Origin: Ruegeria sp. ANG-S4
Lineage (GTDB): Bacteria > Pseudomonadota > Alphaproteobacteria > Rhodobacterales > Rhodobacteraceae
Length of the DNA stretch: 64,000 bases
NCBI RefSeq assembly: GCF_000814005.1
Contig: NZ_JWLK01000010.1
Location: 62,001-126,000 of the forward strand
Direction: 5' to 3'
Positions 1-9,334 of the stretch are shown here, in pieces (positions within the stretch are counted from its first letter, which is position 1; each line of letters starts with the position of its first letter). Position numbers and translations under genes: made by a program. Below the pieces are notes generated by a model that saw nothing but the letters and a program-made list of their open reading frames with translations, did no database searches and was not told where the DNA came from.

Positions 1-579
1 CTCCGTTAAACTTGTAATCGGGTCGGCCTGAAATTTCCATTCTTGACGGGCTTCAGAAACCTCTTTTTTCCAGTTTTCACCTTTCGGCAACAACGCAATC
101 CCGGATTTGTTTAAATGCTTGTCGCAAAAAGAAATTAGCGTTCTTAGGTCAGCCAAGGCCCGCGCCGAAACAACATCCGCGTTCAGGGCATCCAAGGTTT
201 CGATCCTTTTGGATAACACTCTGCAGTTTGCTTTGGTTTCCCGAACCACCGTTCTCAGAAACGCGGATTTCCTTTGGTCGCTTTCAACCAATGTAAATCT
301 TGTTTCCGGGGAGTCTTCGATCGCCATGATCGCGCAAACCATGCCAGGGAAACCGCCTCCGCTGCCAAGATCGACCCAGTGATCCGCAGATGGTGCGCAT
401 CGAAAAACCTGCGCCGAGTCGAGAACATGGCGAGTCCAGATTTCATCCAGACTGTTTCGGGAAACAAGGTTAATTCTTGGATTCCAACGCTGTACCAAGT
501 CGACATATTTGGAAAGCCTTTGAAGTGTTTCACGTGAAACATTCAGATCTGACAGCGCGCGGCAATCGTCCGGCGTCAT
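1..579 (-). CDS. rsmG: 16S rRNA (guanine527-N7)-methyltransferase RsmG, 3' end cut by window edge
   Basis: RsmG uses S-adenosylmethionine to methylate G527 of 16S rRNA in the cytoplasm. The frame is open for 193 codons to the window edge; the family is about 200-210 residues, so only a short C-terminus is missing. The SAM-binding loop [10 protein letters not shown] lies at about residues 71-80, preceded by the family-typical N-x-x-S-R-x-S-L-D-E-I-W-x-R-H segment. The ATG at 579 overlaps the mnmG stop codon in an ATGA arrangement, so translation is probably coupled. Codons 14-17 (V-S-R-E, continuing into T) are written by a perfect parS sequence. A shorter ATG start near 542 lies in another frame and is not the gene. 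Confidence 0.93.
   Translation of the reverse strand, partial: MTPDDCRALSDLNVSRETLQRLSKYVDLVQRWNPRINLVSRNSLDEIWTRHVLDSAQVFRCAPSADHWVDLGSGGGFPGMVCAIMAIEDSPETRFTLVESDQRKSAFLRTVVRETKANCRVLSKRIETLDALNADVVSARALADLRTLISFCDKHLNKSGIALLPKGENWKKEVSEARQEWKFQADPITSLTE
526..541. promoter_or_regulatory. parS: parS centromere site (ParB binding), perfect 16-mer
   Basis: The palindrome TGTTTCACGTGAAACA is identical to the bacterial parS consensus bound by ParB during chromosome segregation. It lies inside the 5' part of rsmG. In many alphaproteobacteria parA and parB follow gidA-gidB (mnmG-rsmG), so they are expected just left of this window, though they are not seen here. The exact palindrome occurs twice, about 1.9 kb apart. 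Confidence 0.92.
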
Positions 580-2453
580 ACCTTGCGTACTTTCTGGGAG
601 CGCCTGAGCTTGGCAAGGACCAGAGACAATGCCGCTGGTGTAACGCCCTCGACTCGACTGGCTTGCGCGATGTTTTCCGGTTGGGCCTTCGACAGTTTCT
701 GCTTCATTTCATTTGAAAGGCCGTCCAAGGCGAAATAATCGAAGTCTCGCGGTATTACGTGGGATTCGTCCCGCTTCATGGCTTCGACGTCTTTTCTTTG
801 TCGATCAATGTAGTTCGCGTAAAGCGCATCACGCTCAATCTGCCGACGCGTTTCCGGATCAGTATTTTCCAGCCCATCATAGAGCGGGACAAGGTCTTCA
901 AAGTTAACATCTGGGAATGCCAGGATGTTCATGCCATTCCGACGGTTCCCATCCTGGTTGATGTTGATCCCAACCTGGCGGATTTCTTTTGGCGTAAAGT
1001 CCTTGTCAGATAAAAGCGACTTTGCCACTTCCAACTTTTCAATCTTCGCCTGAAAAACCTCATGTCTTTTGGCGCCGACGCATCCGAGATCGAGGCCGAT
1101 TGGCGTAAGCCGCTGATCTGCATTGTCGGCCCGCAACGACAGGCGAAATTCGGCGCGGGATGTGAACATGCGGTAGGGCTCTGCCACGCCGCGCGTCGTC
1201 AAATCGTCAATCATTACGCCTATATAGCTGTCGGAACGGGTGAAGTAGTGTGGCTCACGGTCTTGCGTCTTCAAGGCCGCATTCAAACCTGCGACCAGCC
1301 CTTGGGCCGCGGCCTCTTCGTAACCAGTTGTTCCGTTGATTTGACCTGCGAGGTACAGCCCGGGCACACCCCGAAGCGCCAGTGTCGCTGACAGAGCACG
1401 GGGATCAACATAGTCGTATTCAATCGCATAGCCCGGCTGCAAAATCTCTGCGTGCTCCAACCCAGAAATGGACCGGACATAGTCCCATTGGACGTCTTCC
1501 GGCAGTGAGGTTGAAATTCCATTTGGATAAACCGTGTGGTCGTCAACACCCTCGGGCTCCAGAAAGATCTGGTGGGACTCTTTGTCCGCAAATCTGACAA
1601 TCTTGTCTTCGATCGATGGGCAATACCTTGGGCCGATGCCATCGATGTGGCCGCCATACATGGCTGATCTGGAAAGGTTTTTTTCGATTATTTCGTGTGT
1701 CTTGGTATTCGTATGGGTGATTCCACACGCGATCTGAGGCGCAATCGTTCCACTGGACAGAAAAGAAAACAGTGTGGGTTCTGCGTCCCCATCTTGCCTT
1801 TCGAGGATATCCCAATTGATGGACCGCCCATCCAGACGTGGCGGCGTGCCGGTTTTCAATCTGGCCATCGGTAGATTGAAACCATCCAATCGTTCGGCCA
1901 GCTTGACCGATGGTCGGTCACCCATTCTCCCGCCGGGTCGCGACACATCTCCGATGTGAATAACCCCGCGCAGGAATGTTCCAGAGGTCAGGATGACTGT
2001 TTCGGACGGCACTTCGGATCCGCCCGCAAGCGATACCCCTGCTACGCGCTTTCCATCCATTAGAAAGTCTACAACTTCACCTTCAATGACGGACAGGTTC
2101 GGCTGATTTCGAACTTCTATCAGCATTGCCGCGCGGTAAAGTGCGCGGTCCGCTTGCGCCCTTGGCCCCTGAACGGCCGGGCCCTTGCGCCGATTGAGCA
2201 GGCGAAACTGAATTCCCGCCTTATCCGCAACGCGCCCCATGACGCCGTCCATGGCGTCGATTTCGCGCACGAGATGGCCTTTTCCCAAACCTCCGATGGC
2301 CGGGTTGCAGGACATCACGCCGATGTCGCGTTCTGACAACGTGACCAATGCGGTGTTTACACCCATCCGGGCTGCGGCATGCGCAGCCTCGACACCGGCA
2401 TGGCCTGCACCTATCACAAGGACATCAAACCTTGAATGTTTCACGTGAAACAC
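576..2453 (-). CDS. mnmG: tRNA uridine-5-carboxymethylaminomethyl modification enzyme MnmG (GidA)
   Basis: MnmG is the FAD-dependent partner of MnmE and installs the (carboxymethyl)aminomethyl group on U34 of certain tRNAs. At 625 residues it has the normal length. The FAD dinucleotide motif GAGHAG is at residues 15-20, the GidA signature [11 protein letters not shown] is near 275 and [10 protein letters not shown] near 375. The start is a GTG at 2453, three bases after the mnmE stop, with its ribosome site inside the mnmE end. The first six codons (read M-F-H-V-K-H) coincide with a perfect parS site. The 3' end overlaps rsmG by 4 bp, so mnmE-mnmG-rsmG form one leftward unit. Confidence 0.96.
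   Translation of the reverse strand: MFHVKHSRFDVLVIGAGHAGVEAAHAAARMGVNTALVTLSERDIGVMSCNPAIGGLGKGHLVREIDAMDGVMGRVADKAGIQFRLLNRRKGPAVQGPRAQADRALYRAAMLIEVRNQPNLSVIEGEVVDFLMDGKRVAGVSLAGGSEVPSETVILTSGTFLRGVIHIGDVSRPGGRMGDRPSVKLAERLDGFNLPMARLKTGTPPRLDGRSINWDILERQDGDAEPTLFSFLSSGTIAPQIACGITHTNTKTHEIIEKNLSRSAMYGGHIDGIGPRYCPSIEDKIVRFADKESHQIFLEPEGVDDHTVYPNGISTSLPEDVQWDYVRSISGLEHAEILQPGYAIEYDYVDPRALSATLALRGVPGLYLAGQINGTTGYEEAAAQGLVAGLNAALKTQDREPHYFTRSDSYIGVMIDDLTTRGVAEPYRMFTSRAEFRLSLRADNADQRLTPIGLDLGCVGAKRHEVFQAKIEKLEVAKSLLSDKDFTPKEIRQVGININQDGNRRNGMNILAFPDVNFEDLVPLYDGLENTDPETRRQIERDALYANYIDRQRKDVEAMKRDESHVIPRDFDYFALDGLSNEMKQKLSKAQPENIAQASRVEGVTPAALSLVLAKLRRSQKVRKV
2437..2452. promoter_or_regulatory. 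parS: parS centromere site overlapping the mnmG start codon
   Basis: TGTTTCACGTGAAACA occurs exactly here. The mnmG initiation codon (2453-2451) begins one base outside the palindrome and runs into it, so the ParB-binding site doubles as the translation initiation region and the first codons of MnmG. It lies about 3.2 kb from the left edge of the proposed oriC gap, a normal parS-ori distance. Confidence 0.92.
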
Positions 2454-2456
2454 TCC

Positions 2457-3740
2457 CTACTTTCCCAAACAGAAGCTGGAGAATATTTCATCCAGCAGTG
2501 TTTCGACATCTATCCGCCCAACCAGAGATTCAAGGGCGCGAATGGCCGTGCGCAACTCCTCTGCCGCGATATCATACATATCCGGCCCCGATTCCAGAAT
2601 GTTTTCGGCGGCGGTCAAAGCATCAATTGCATTCAACATCGCAACGCGATGGCGTTCCCGGGTGGCTATACCGTGACTTGCTGCTCTGTCGTTTAGAGTA
2701 TTTGAGATACTGTCGATCAGTTGATCCACACCCTGCCCGGTTTTTCCGGATATGCCCTCACCTGTGTCTCTCAGGTCAGCTTTTGGCAGGACGTGAATGT
2801 CCCCATCCGCAAAACCCACGCCGAGCTCCGCCGGTGAATCTGAGAGAAAGACACGTAGGTCTGCATTCTCGGCGCGTTTACGGGCCAGTTCGATCCCAAG
2901 ATTTTCAACGTGGTCTTCGGTATCCCGCAAACCAGCCGTATCCAGCAGTGTCACCGGTAAGCCTGACAAGTCCATGCGCACTTCGATTATATCACGTGTC
3001 GTGCCGGCGTATTCCGAGGTAATTGCAGCTTCCCGACCTGCTAACATATTCAAAAGAGTGGACTTTCCGGCGTTTGGAAGGCCAATAATCGCCACTTCAA
3101 ACCCCGATCGTATACGCTCGGCAATCCGAACACCGCCCGCCTCTTTTTTTAGGTCGGCCAGGACGCGGGACATCAAGGACTTCACTTCTGGTGTGACGTC
3201 GGTTGGAACTTCTTCATCGGCAAAGTCAATTACGGCCTCCAGCAGTGCCGCAGCCCGTATCAGATCGCGGCGCCATTTTTCGACCAGTGAACCAAGTGCC
3301 CCTGTTAGGATAATCTGAGCCTGCTTGCGCTGCGCTTCCGTTTCCGCATCGATCAGATCGGCAAGACCTTCAACCTGGGTCAAATCCATCTGGCCGTTTT
3401 CCAGCGCGCGCCGGGTGAATTCGCCCGGTTCAGCCAGGCGCAATCCGTCCATATCTGACAGACATCTCATGACGGCATCAATGGATGCCGTACTGCCGTG
3501 AATCTGCAGCTCGGCAACATCCTCACCGGTGAAACTGGCTGGTCCTGTGAAGGTCAGAACCACCGCGTCATCCAGCGGTTCGCCCCCGCCGTCGCGCAAT
3601 TCGCACAGCCTCATTCCCCGCGCTGGCAAAGCCCGTCCAGACAGCTTGGATGCGGCCGACAGTGCCAGCGGACCAGACAACCGTATGACCGCAACACCGG
3701 CTTTGCCTTGAGCGCTGGCCAAGGCGAATATCGTATCCAT
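2457..3740 (-). CDS. mnmE: tRNA modification GTPase MnmE (TrmE)
   Basis: MnmE is a dimeric, potassium-activated GTPase that works with MnmG on wobble uridine modification. The 427-residue protein has the N-terminal formyl-THF-binding domain (about 1-118), a helical domain, and an inserted G domain with P-loop GLPNAGKS at 220-227, switch II DTAG at 267-270 and a P-K-A-D version of the N-K-x-D motif near 320. It ends F-C-L-G-K, a conservative variant of the catalytic F-C-(I/V)-G-K tail whose cysteine is invariant. Its stop is three bases before the mnmG start. It lies 30 bp downstream of rho on the same strand. Confidence 0.96.
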   Translation of the reverse strand: MDTIFALASAQGKAGVAVIRLSGPLALSAASKLSGRALPARGMRLCELRDGGGEPLDDAVVLTFTGPASFTGEDVAELQIHGSTASIDAVMRCLSDMDGLRLAEPGEFTRRALENGQMDLTQVEGLADLIDAETEAQRKQAQIILTGALGSLVEKWRRDLIRAAALLEAVIDFADEEVPTDVTPEVKSLMSRVLADLKKEAGGVRIAERIRSGFEVAIIGLPNAGKSTLLNMLAGREAAITSEYAGTTRDIIEVRMDLSGLPVTLLDTAGLRDTEDHVENLGIELARKRAENADLRVFLSDSPAELGVGFADGDIHVLPKADLRDTGEGISGKTGQGVDQLIDSISNTLNDRAASHGIATRERHRVAMLNAIDALTAAENILESGPDMYDIAAEELRTAIRALESLVGRIDVETLLDEIFSSFCLGK

Positions 3741-3770
3741 TCGGCGGCCTCGCGTCAGTTAAGACCAGGG

Positions 3771-5042
3771 TTAGGTATTCATCGAGTCGAAGAATTCCGA
3801 GTTCGTTTTGGTCTGCTTCAACTTGGACAAAAGGAACTCGATCGCGTCAGTCGTTCCCATCGGGTTGAGGATGCGGCGCAGAACATAGGTTTTCGCCAGA
3901 TCGCCCTTATCCACCAGCAGGTCCTCTTTCCGGGTTCCGGACTTGAGAATATCGATCGCCGGATAAACACGCTTGTCCGCGATCTTCCGATCCAGAACAA
4001 TCTCCGAGTTGCCCGTGCCCTTGAATTCTTCGAAGATCACTTCGTCCATCCGGCTGCCCGTATCGATCAGGGCCGTCGCGATGATGGTCAGCGAGCCGCC
4101 TTCCTCGATATTCCGTGCAGCGCCAAAGAACCGCTTGGGTCGTTGCAAAGCATTTGCATCGACACCACCGGTCAGAACTTTACCCGAAGATGGCACCACG
4201 GTGTTAAACGCCCTACCAAGTCTAGTGATCGAGTCTAGAAGAATAACAACATCTCGTTTGTGCTCGACCAGACGCTTGGCTTTTTCGATCACCATTTCCG
4301 ACACGGCCACGTGGCGCGTTGCCGGTTCGTCGAAGGTCGAGGACACAACCTCACCCTTCACCGAGCGCTGCATGTCGGTCACCTCTTCCGGGCGTTCGTC
4401 GATCAGCAGGACGATCAGATAACACTCCGGGTGGTTCTGTTCGATCGAATGCGCAATGTTCTGTAGGATCACGGTTTTACCGGTCCGCGGCGGTGCGACG
4501 ATCAGCGAACGCTGGCCTTTACCAATCGGAGCGACCAGATCGATTACACGAGCCGACTTGTCCTTGATCGTCGGGTCTTCGATCTCCATTTTCAGGCGCT
4601 CATCCGGGTACAGCGGCGTGAGGTTGTCGAACAGGATCTTGTGCTTGGCCTTTTCAGGATCTTCGAAGTTGATCTTGGTGACCTTGGTCAGGGCAAAATA
4701 ACGTTCGTTATCGTCTGGTGCCTTGATCTCACCTTCGACCGTGTCGCCAGTGCGCAGCGAATGCTGGCGGATCATGTCAGGCGAAACATAAATGTCATCG
4801 GGACCCGGCAGATAGTTCGCCTCGGGCGAGCGCAGGAAGCCGAAGCCGTCTTGCAGGACCTCAAGCACACCATCACCACCAACGGTCCAACCCTCATCCG
4901 CGCGTTCGCGCAGAATCTGGAACATCATCTCGCCCTTGCGCATGGTCGAGGCGTTTTCGATCTCCAGCTCTTCGGCCATCGCCAGAAGGTCTTTGGGGCT
5001 TTTGGCCTTGAGGTCGGCCAGATTCAGGGATTCAGTGGACAT
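3771..5042 (-). CDS. rho: Transcription termination factor Rho
   Basis: Rho is the hexameric RNA-dependent ATPase that ends transcription. The protein has 423 residues, near the family norm, and no insertion domain. An N-terminal Rho-N helical region is followed by the cold-shock-like primary RNA-binding domain (D-G-F-G-F-L-R near residues 65-71), Walker A P-P-R-T-G-K-T at about 184-190, and a Walker B strand V-V-I-L-L-D-S near 265. The ATG at 5042 is followed by the usual M-S-T-E-S-L-N-L. Transcription runs leftward, away from the proposed origin. Linkage of rho with mnmE and mnmG is common in alphaproteobacteria. Confidence 0.97.
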   Translation of the reverse strand: MSTESLNLADLKAKSPKDLLAMAEELEIENASTMRKGEMMFQILRERADEGWTVGGDGVLEVLQDGFGFLRSPEANYLPGPDDIYVSPDMIRQHSLRTGDTVEGEIKAPDDNERYFALTKVTKINFEDPEKAKHKILFDNLTPLYPDERLKMEIEDPTIKDKSARVIDLVAPIGKGQRSLIVAPPRTGKTVILQNIAHSIEQNHPECYLIVLLIDERPEEVTDMQRSVKGEVVSSTFDEPATRHVAVSEMVIEKAKRLVEHKRDVVILLDSITRLGRAFNTVVPSSGKVLTGGVDANALQRPKRFFGAARNIEEGGSLTIIATALIDTGSRMDEVIFEEFKGTGNSEIVLDRKIADKRVYPAIDILKSGTRKEDLLVDKGDLAKTYVLRRILNPMGTTDAIEFLLSKLKQTKTNSEFFDSMNT

Positions 5043-5166
5043 GATGATACGAACCTTGGCCGCTAGGACACGGCACAGTCTGGAATTTCAAATCGGAAGA
5101 TACGTCACCCGGACGGGCGTGTTGACCCCTACATAAGCGTCCGTGCGAACGGAGTCAAACAGGCCG

Positions 5167-5616
5167 TCAGAACTTCAGAACGACCGACAGGACGATGATA
5201 ACCATCAAAACGGTCGGAACCTCGTTCATCAACCGATACTGCCGCCCAGTCAGCTTATTTTGCCCGTTCAGAAAGTCCTTGCGTCGCGCCATCAGCCAAT
5301 GGTGAAACCACGTCATGGCAATCACCGCTGCCCCCTTGACCCAGGGCCAGCTCCAGTCCCACCCGACAATGCCCGGTGTGAATACCATGATCAAACCGCA
5401 GACCCATGCGACAATTATCGCGGGCCGCATGATCACGCGGAGCAGCTTTTCCTCCATTTCAAAGAAAATTCGCTCCGCACCCTCAACAGCTTGCGCTTTT
5501 TCAACGTGGTAAACGAACAAACGAGGTAAGTAGAACAGACCAGCCATCCATGAAATGACAGCCATGATATGCAGCGACTTCACCCAAGGATAAATTGTGT
5601 ACAGAAGGTCTGCCAT
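5167..5616 (-). CDS. hemJ: Protoporphyrinogen IX oxidase HemJ (UPF0093), membrane protein
   Basis: HemJ is the membrane protoporphyrinogen oxidase of most bacteria lacking HemG or HemY-type oxidases and carries out the penultimate step of haem synthesis. The 149-residue protein has four predicted membrane helices, with the conserved histidine of the S-L-H-I-M-A-V-I-S-W-M-A-G-L-F-Y-L-P-R block in helix 1 and a K-K/R-rich loop after helix 3 (F-H-H-W-L-M-A-R). It ends in a hydrophobic helix without a tail, as usual for the family. Its upstream side is the 403-bp candidate oriC gap. Family recognition rests on motifs and length only. Confidence 0.9.
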   Translation of the reverse strand: MADLLYTIYPWVKSLHIMAVISWMAGLFYLPRLFVYHVEKAQAVEGAERIFFEMEEKLLRVIMRPAIIVAWVCGLIMVFTPGIVGWDWSWPWVKGAAVIAMTWFHHWLMARRKDFLNGQNKLTGRQYRLMNEVPTVLMVIIVLSVVLKF

Positions 5617-6019
5617 TGCTTCCCCGCGTTTCGGTCATGTCATCCCTAATAAAAAATAATAGAAAGAAAAAGGATGATGGTTTTGTAGGGGGCACAAATT
5701 CCGTGGATTACTTTTTTACCCTCGACTTTTCCCCACGAGGATAAGTCCATGGCATTGAAGGCGGTCCTTGTTTGTTACTTAAATTTTTAATTTAAAACAA
5801 TGGTTTAAAGAAAATCCGAGCCAACAGAACTGGGGATAACTTGCTGAATAGATGGGGACAGGAAGGATATTCATGCCATGCAAGTTATCCTTGTCCCGTT
5901 TGGATCAGATCGGGACGACTCGCAGATGTTTTTTCCGAATTCCCCGGGCTTGCGTGTCAACAGGAAAGCCATACAAACCATCCTTGATCACTTAACGATT
6001 TGCTCAGGGGTTTTTCCAC
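5617..6019. other. oriC: Candidate chromosomal replication origin (oriC), hemJ-maf gap
   Basis: This gene-free stretch separates leftward hemJ-rho-mnmE-mnmG-rsmG from rightward maf-aroE-coaE-dnaQ, so flanking genes point away from it. It has an A+T-rich block at about 5769-5815, suited to strand opening. DnaA-box-like 9-mers (consensus TTATCCACA) include TTATCCCCA on the minus strand at 5831-5839 and TTTTCCACA at 6012-6020, each with one mismatch, plus weaker copies at 5702-5710, 5727-5735 and 5736-5744. Two perfect parS sites are within 5.5 kb. In many alphaproteobacteria the origin lies beside hem genes and the maf homologue. Function is inferred; GC-skew inversion was not computed. Confidence 0.55.
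5769..5815. other. A+T-rich block, possible DNA unwinding element
   Basis: About 47 bases of nearly pure A/T, including runs such as ACTTAAATTTTTAATTTAAA, stand out in a G+C-rich chromosome and lie between the groups of DnaA-box-like 9-mers. This is the arrangement expected of a duplex unwinding element. It could instead be part of the maf or hemJ promoter region. Confidence 0.45.
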
Positions 6020-6619
6020 ATGTCTGTCCCCATCATCCTCGCCTCGAGCTCGAACATTCGGGCGCAAATTCTGCGGAATGCGGGTGTTGCGTTCACGGTG
6101 CAAACCGCCCGAGTGGATGAAGAGGCCGCTAAACGCGCTTTGCTGGCCGAAAGTGCCCCGCCGCGCGATATTGCGGACACACTGGCCGAGATGAAGGCCC
6201 GCAAGGTCAGCGACAAAAACCCTGAGGCGATGGTGATTGGTTGCGACCAGGTTCTGGACTTTGAAGGCCAACTTCTTTCCAAACCGGAAACCCCGGATGA
6301 GGCAATCGCGCAACTGAAAATGATGCGGGGCAAACGTCATGTGTTGCTCTCCGCCGCGGTTATCTATCAGGACAGCGAACCCCTTTGGCGGCATGTGGGT
6401 CAGGTTCGGCTTCGGATGCGGGCGAGTTCGGATGCATATCTGCGCGCCTATGTCGCGCGAAACTGGGACAGCATTCGCCACGCCGTAGGAGCCTATAAAC
6501 TGGAAGAAGAAGGCGTACGCCTTTTTGCCACAATTGATGGCGACTATTTCAACGTACTGGGTATGCCATTATTGGAACTTCTGAATTTCTTGGCTGTGAA
6601 AGGTGTAATCGACCAATGA
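6020..6619 (+). CDS. maf: Maf family nucleoside triphosphate pyrophosphatase
   Basis: Maf proteins hydrolyse modified or non-canonical nucleoside triphosphates to monophosphates (house-cleaning). The 199-residue protein has the family N-terminal A-S-S-S-x-x-R motif (8-14), the active-site G-C-D-Q-V-L near 73-78 and conserved S-K-P and N-V-L-G-M-P-L motifs. The start ATG at 6020 overlaps the last base of a DnaA-box-like 9-mer. The gene ends with a 4-bp overlap into aroE, and maf-aroE-coaE-dnaQ form one overlapping operon. Substrate preference cannot be told from the sequence by eye. Confidence 0.9.
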   Translation: MSVPIILASSSNIRAQILRNAGVAFTVQTARVDEEAAKRALLAESAPPRDIADTLAEMKARKVSDKNPEAMVIGCDQVLDFEGQLLSKPETPDEAIAQLKMMRGKRHVLLSAAVIYQDSEPLWRHVGQVRLRMRASSDAYLRAYVARNWDSIRHAVGAYKLEEEGVRLFATIDGDYFNVLGMPLLELLNFLAVKGVIDQ

Positions 6620-7449
6620 CGGATCACCGTATTCCGCTGGCCGGTGTCCTCGGGCATCCGATTGCGCACTCCCGCTCTCCCAAATTACACGGTCACTGGC
6701 TGAAAACCTATGGTTTGCCAGGTCATTACATTCCGATGGACGTTGCACCGGCTGACCTTGAGACCGTTCTGCGAACGCTGCCGAAGGCAGGTTTCGTAGG
6801 TGCGAACGTCACCGTGCCGCATAAAGAGGCCGCTTTGCGACTGGCGGACCACGTCTCAGACCGGGCCTCGGTCATCGGGGCCGCCAATACTCTTGTTTTT
6901 CGCAATGACGGTTCAATCCATGCTGACAACACAGACGGGTACGGGTTCATCGAAAACCTTCGCGCTGGGGCGCCGGACTGGGTCCCGCAGGATGGGCCTG
7001 CGGTTGTATTTGGGGCTGGCGGTGCCGCACGCGCAATCCTATGGGCCTTGGCTGACGCCGGAGTTCCGGAAATTTTGCTGACCAACCGCACACGAACCCG
7101 CGCCGACCACCTGAAGGAAGAGTTTGGTCAGCGTATTACGGTCGTCGATTGGGTGCAGGCCGGCAATGTTATCGAAACCGCTGAACTGGTCGTCAACACC
7201 ACGTCGCTTGGTATGCAGGGTCAACCGGAATTGCGCGTCCCCTTGGACGGATTGCAGCCGGGCGCTGTAGTTACCGATCTTGTCTACACACCTCTTCGAA
7301 CCCGTTTGTTGCAACAGGCTGAAGATGCCGGCTGTACCACGGTCGATGGCCTGGGTATGTTGCTGCATCAGGCCGTTCCTGGATTTGAGCGTTGGTTTGG
7401 AGTACGGCCCCAAGTGGACGCGGAAACCCGCGCGGCAGCTTTGGCATGA
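6616..7449 (+). CDS. aroE: Shikimate dehydrogenase AroE (NADPH)
   Basis: AroE reduces 3-dehydroshikimate to shikimate in aromatic amino acid synthesis. The 277-residue protein shows the shikimate-binding S-R-S-P motif (19-22), the catalytic lysine in N-V-T-V-P-H-K (K70), N-T-D-G-Y-G near 105-110 and the NADP-binding glycine motif GAGGAARA at 133-140. The ATG overlaps the maf stop by 4 bp and its own stop overlaps the coaE start as ATGA, indicating translational coupling. Confidence 0.96.
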   Translation: MTDHRIPLAGVLGHPIAHSRSPKLHGHWLKTYGLPGHYIPMDVAPADLETVLRTLPKAGFVGANVTVPHKEAALRLADHVSDRASVIGAANTLVFRNDGSIHADNTDGYGFIENLRAGAPDWVPQDGPAVVFGAGGAARAILWALADAGVPEILLTNRTRTRADHLKEEFGQRITVVDWVQAGNVIETAELVVNTTSLGMQGQPELRVPLDGLQPGAVVTDLVYTPLRTRLLQQAEDAGCTTVDGLGMLLHQAVPGFERWFGVRPQVDAETRAAALA

Positions 7450-8039
7450 GCTTCGCGCTGGGCCTGACCGGTTCTATTGGCATGGGCAAAAGTACAACGG
7501 CGCGAATGTTTGTGGACGAGGGTTGTGCCCTGTGGGACGCAGATGCCGCCGTTCACCGGCTGTACGCCGTTGGAGGTGAGGCCGTAGCACCAATTCAAGC
7601 AGCCTTTCCCGACGCAATTTCAAATGGCGCGGTCAGCCGTGAGGATCTGAAGCGGATAATCTCGGCCGATCCCTCCGCGCTGAAGACGATTGAGTTCATT
7701 GTCCATCCTCTTGTCGCGAAGGATCGCGCCGCCTTTCGGGACAATGCGTTGGCGGATATTTTGGTCTTTGATATCCCTTTGCTGTTCGAAACCGGCGGCG
7801 ACGCTGCAATGGATGCCGTTGCTTGTGTTTCCGTGTCTGCGCAGGAACAGTTGCGCCGGGTCATGGCGCGCGGAACCATGACAGAGGCGCAGTTCCAACA
7901 AATTCGGTCAAAACAGATGCCCAACGACGAAAAATGTGCGCGGTCCGATTTCGTAATTGTCACAGACACGCTGGACCACGCCCGCGCGCAGGTGCAGGAT
8001 GTCGTCAGGCAGATCAGGGCGGGGCTGGCAGATGCGTGA
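7446..8039 (+). CDS. coaE: Dephospho-CoA kinase CoaE
   Basis: CoaE phosphorylates the 3'-hydroxyl of dephospho-CoA, the last step of coenzyme A synthesis. I chose the ATG at 7446, coupled to the aroE stop (ATGA), giving 197 residues that begin M-S-F-A-L-G-L-T-G-S-I-G. This puts the P-loop GSIGMGKS at residues 9-16, right for the family; an in-frame ATG 54 bases upstream would add an atypical tail. The D-x-D-x-x-V-H motif (D-A-D-A-A-V-H) follows the P-loop as expected. Confidence 0.95.
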   Translation: MSFALGLTGSIGMGKSTTARMFVDEGCALWDADAAVHRLYAVGGEAVAPIQAAFPDAISNGAVSREDLKRIISADPSALKTIEFIVHPLVAKDRAAFRDNALADILVFDIPLLFETGGDAAMDAVACVSVSAQEQLRRVMARGTMTEAQFQQIRSKQMPNDEKCARSDFVIVTDTLDHARAQVQDVVRQIRAGLADA

Positions 8040-8754
8040 AATCGTGCTCGATACAGAGACAACGGGATTTGATCCGGAAAGCGGCGATCGGATTGTCGAG
8101 ATCGGTGCGGTTGAGTTGTGGAATCATGTGGCAACCGGGGAAACCTATCACGTCTACATCAACCCCGAACGCTCGATGCCAGAAGAGGCGTTCGGCGTCC
8201 ACGGCATTGGTCCGGACCTGCTGGAAAGCCCGCGCCCGCCGGAAAAAGGTGAGGTTACGCTGAAAGACAAACCCAAGTTTGCCAAAGTTGGTCAGGGTTT
8301 TCGGGATTTCGTCGGCGACGCAAAGCTGGTGATTCACAACGCCTCATTCGACATGAAGTTTCTCAATGCCGAGTTGGGCTGGATGGGGATTGCGCCTATC
8401 CCGATGGACCAGGCGATTGATACGCTGGCCATCGCGCGCAAACGCTTCCCTGGATCGCCAGCTTCGTTGGATGCGCTTTGTCGCAGATTCAACATCGACA
8501 ACTCGAACCGCGTGTTACACGGCGCGTTGCTCGACTCTGAAATTCTGGCCGAGGTATATCTGGAACTGATCGGTGGACGGCAGCCCGATTTCGGTCTGTC
8601 TACCTCGGCGTCAAGTGCCGGGGGTGGCAGCGAAGATTGGCGACCGACCCCACGCGCCACCGCGTTACCCGCAAGAATTACCGAGGACGAGCGCGCAGCG
8701 CATGAGGCTTTTGTCGAGAAACTGGGCGAAAAAGCCCTGTGGACCCGCGCCTGA
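8032..8754 (+). CDS. dnaQ: DNA polymerase III epsilon subunit (3'-5' proofreading exonuclease)
   Basis: DnaQ is the proofreading exonuclease of the replicative polymerase. The start at 8032, overlapping the coaE end by 8 bp, gives 240 residues beginning M-R-E-I-V-L-D-T-E-T-T-G-F-D. The Exo I acidic pair is D7/E9, Exo II is in V-I-H-N-A-S-F-D-M-K-F-L near 100, and Exo III H-G-A-L-L-D-S-E is near 163-170. The C-terminus carries a short tail of the kind that binds the polymerase. An upstream in-frame ATG at 7957 lies inside coaE and was rejected. Confidence 0.95.
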   Translation: MREIVLDTETTGFDPESGDRIVEIGAVELWNHVATGETYHVYINPERSMPEEAFGVHGIGPDLLESPRPPEKGEVTLKDKPKFAKVGQGFRDFVGDAKLVIHNASFDMKFLNAELGWMGIAPIPMDQAIDTLAIARKRFPGSPASLDALCRRFNIDNSNRVLHGALLDSEILAEVYLELIGGRQPDFGLSTSASSAGGGSEDWRPTPRATALPARITEDERAAHEAFVEKLGEKALWTRA

Positions 8755-8785
8755 TCACTGACAGCCGCGGGTCAATTGATCAGGC
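8749..8785. terminator. Inverted repeat between convergent dnaQ and secB
   Basis: GCCTGATCA (8749-8757) pairs with TGATCAGGC (8777-8785), a 9-bp stem with an internal 19-base loop that spans both stop codons. There is no U-tract, so it could be a bidirectional barrier or 3'-end stabiliser rather than a classical intrinsic terminator. Confidence 0.4.
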
Positions 8786-9280
8786 TTCAGTTTTCTGTGC
8801 CTGCGCGGCCTTGCGGCGCGCCAACTCGTTCCGATACAGCGCAACAAAGTCGATATTGTCCAGGTTGACCGGCGGATAACCACCGTCGCGGGTTATGTCA
8901 CTGACGACACGACGCAGGAACGGGAACAGCATGCGCGGGCATTCGATCAACAGGAATGGGTGCATCTGATCTTCCGGCACACCTTCCACGTGGAACAGGC
9001 CGCAATAGTCGATCTCGCACAAGAACAGGATGTCATCCATACCCTTGGCTTTGGACTTCAGGTTCAGCTTGATCGACACCTCAAACTGGTGTTCGACCGA
9101 ACGTTTCTTGGCGTCCAGATTGACCTGGACCGAGATTTCGGGCTGCACTTCGCCCGAAACGCCCTTTTGCGCCATAACGTTCTCAAAAGACAAATCGCGA
9201 ATGAATTGCCCCAGAACGCGCATCTGGACCTGCGGGGCGGCCTGTGCCGCGGTGTTTTCTTTGGCGTCTTCTTCGGCCAT
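8780..9280 (-). CDS. secB: Protein-export chaperone SecB
   Basis: SecB is the tetrameric cytoplasmic chaperone that keeps preproteins unfolded and passes them to SecA. The start is set at ATG 9280 because a GGAG ribosome site lies about 10 bases upstream and the protein then begins M-A-E-E-D-A, giving 166 residues, normal for alphaproteobacteria. The core includes R-D-L-S-F-E-N, N-L-D-A-K-K and C-P-R-M-L-F-P-F-L-R-R, typical of the family. It is the tail gene of a leftward pair with fxsA. A near-parS palindrome lies within its Y-C-G-L-F-H-V-E-G-V-P coding segment. Confidence 0.94.
   Translation of the reverse strand: MAEEDAKENTAAQAAPQVQMRVLGQFIRDLSFENVMAQKGVSGEVQPEISVQVNLDAKKRSVEHQFEVSIKLNLKSKAKGMDDILFLCEIDYCGLFHVEGVPEDQMHPFLLIECPRMLFPFLRRVVSDITRDGGYPPVNLDNIDFVALYRNELARRKAAQAQKTEA
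8982..8997. promoter_or_regulatory. Degenerate parS-like palindrome inside secB
   Basis: CCTTCCACGTGGAACA matches the variant parS core TTCCACGTGGAA and differs from TGTTCCACGTGGAACA at two outer positions. It lies about 3 kb right of the proposed origin. It could be a weak ParB site, or a coincidence of the codons for L-F-H-V-E. Confidence 0.3.
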
Positions 9281-9334
9281 GGAACTACTCCAAAAATGAA
9301 TTTCGCCACTGCTTAGCAAGTTGGGCGTGGCACC

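Noticed and set aside
255-542. 95-residue frame beginning M-F-H-V-K-H inside rsmG
   Set aside because: It reads the parS palindrome in a second frame; the rsmG frame from 579 carries the real SAM-binding motif.
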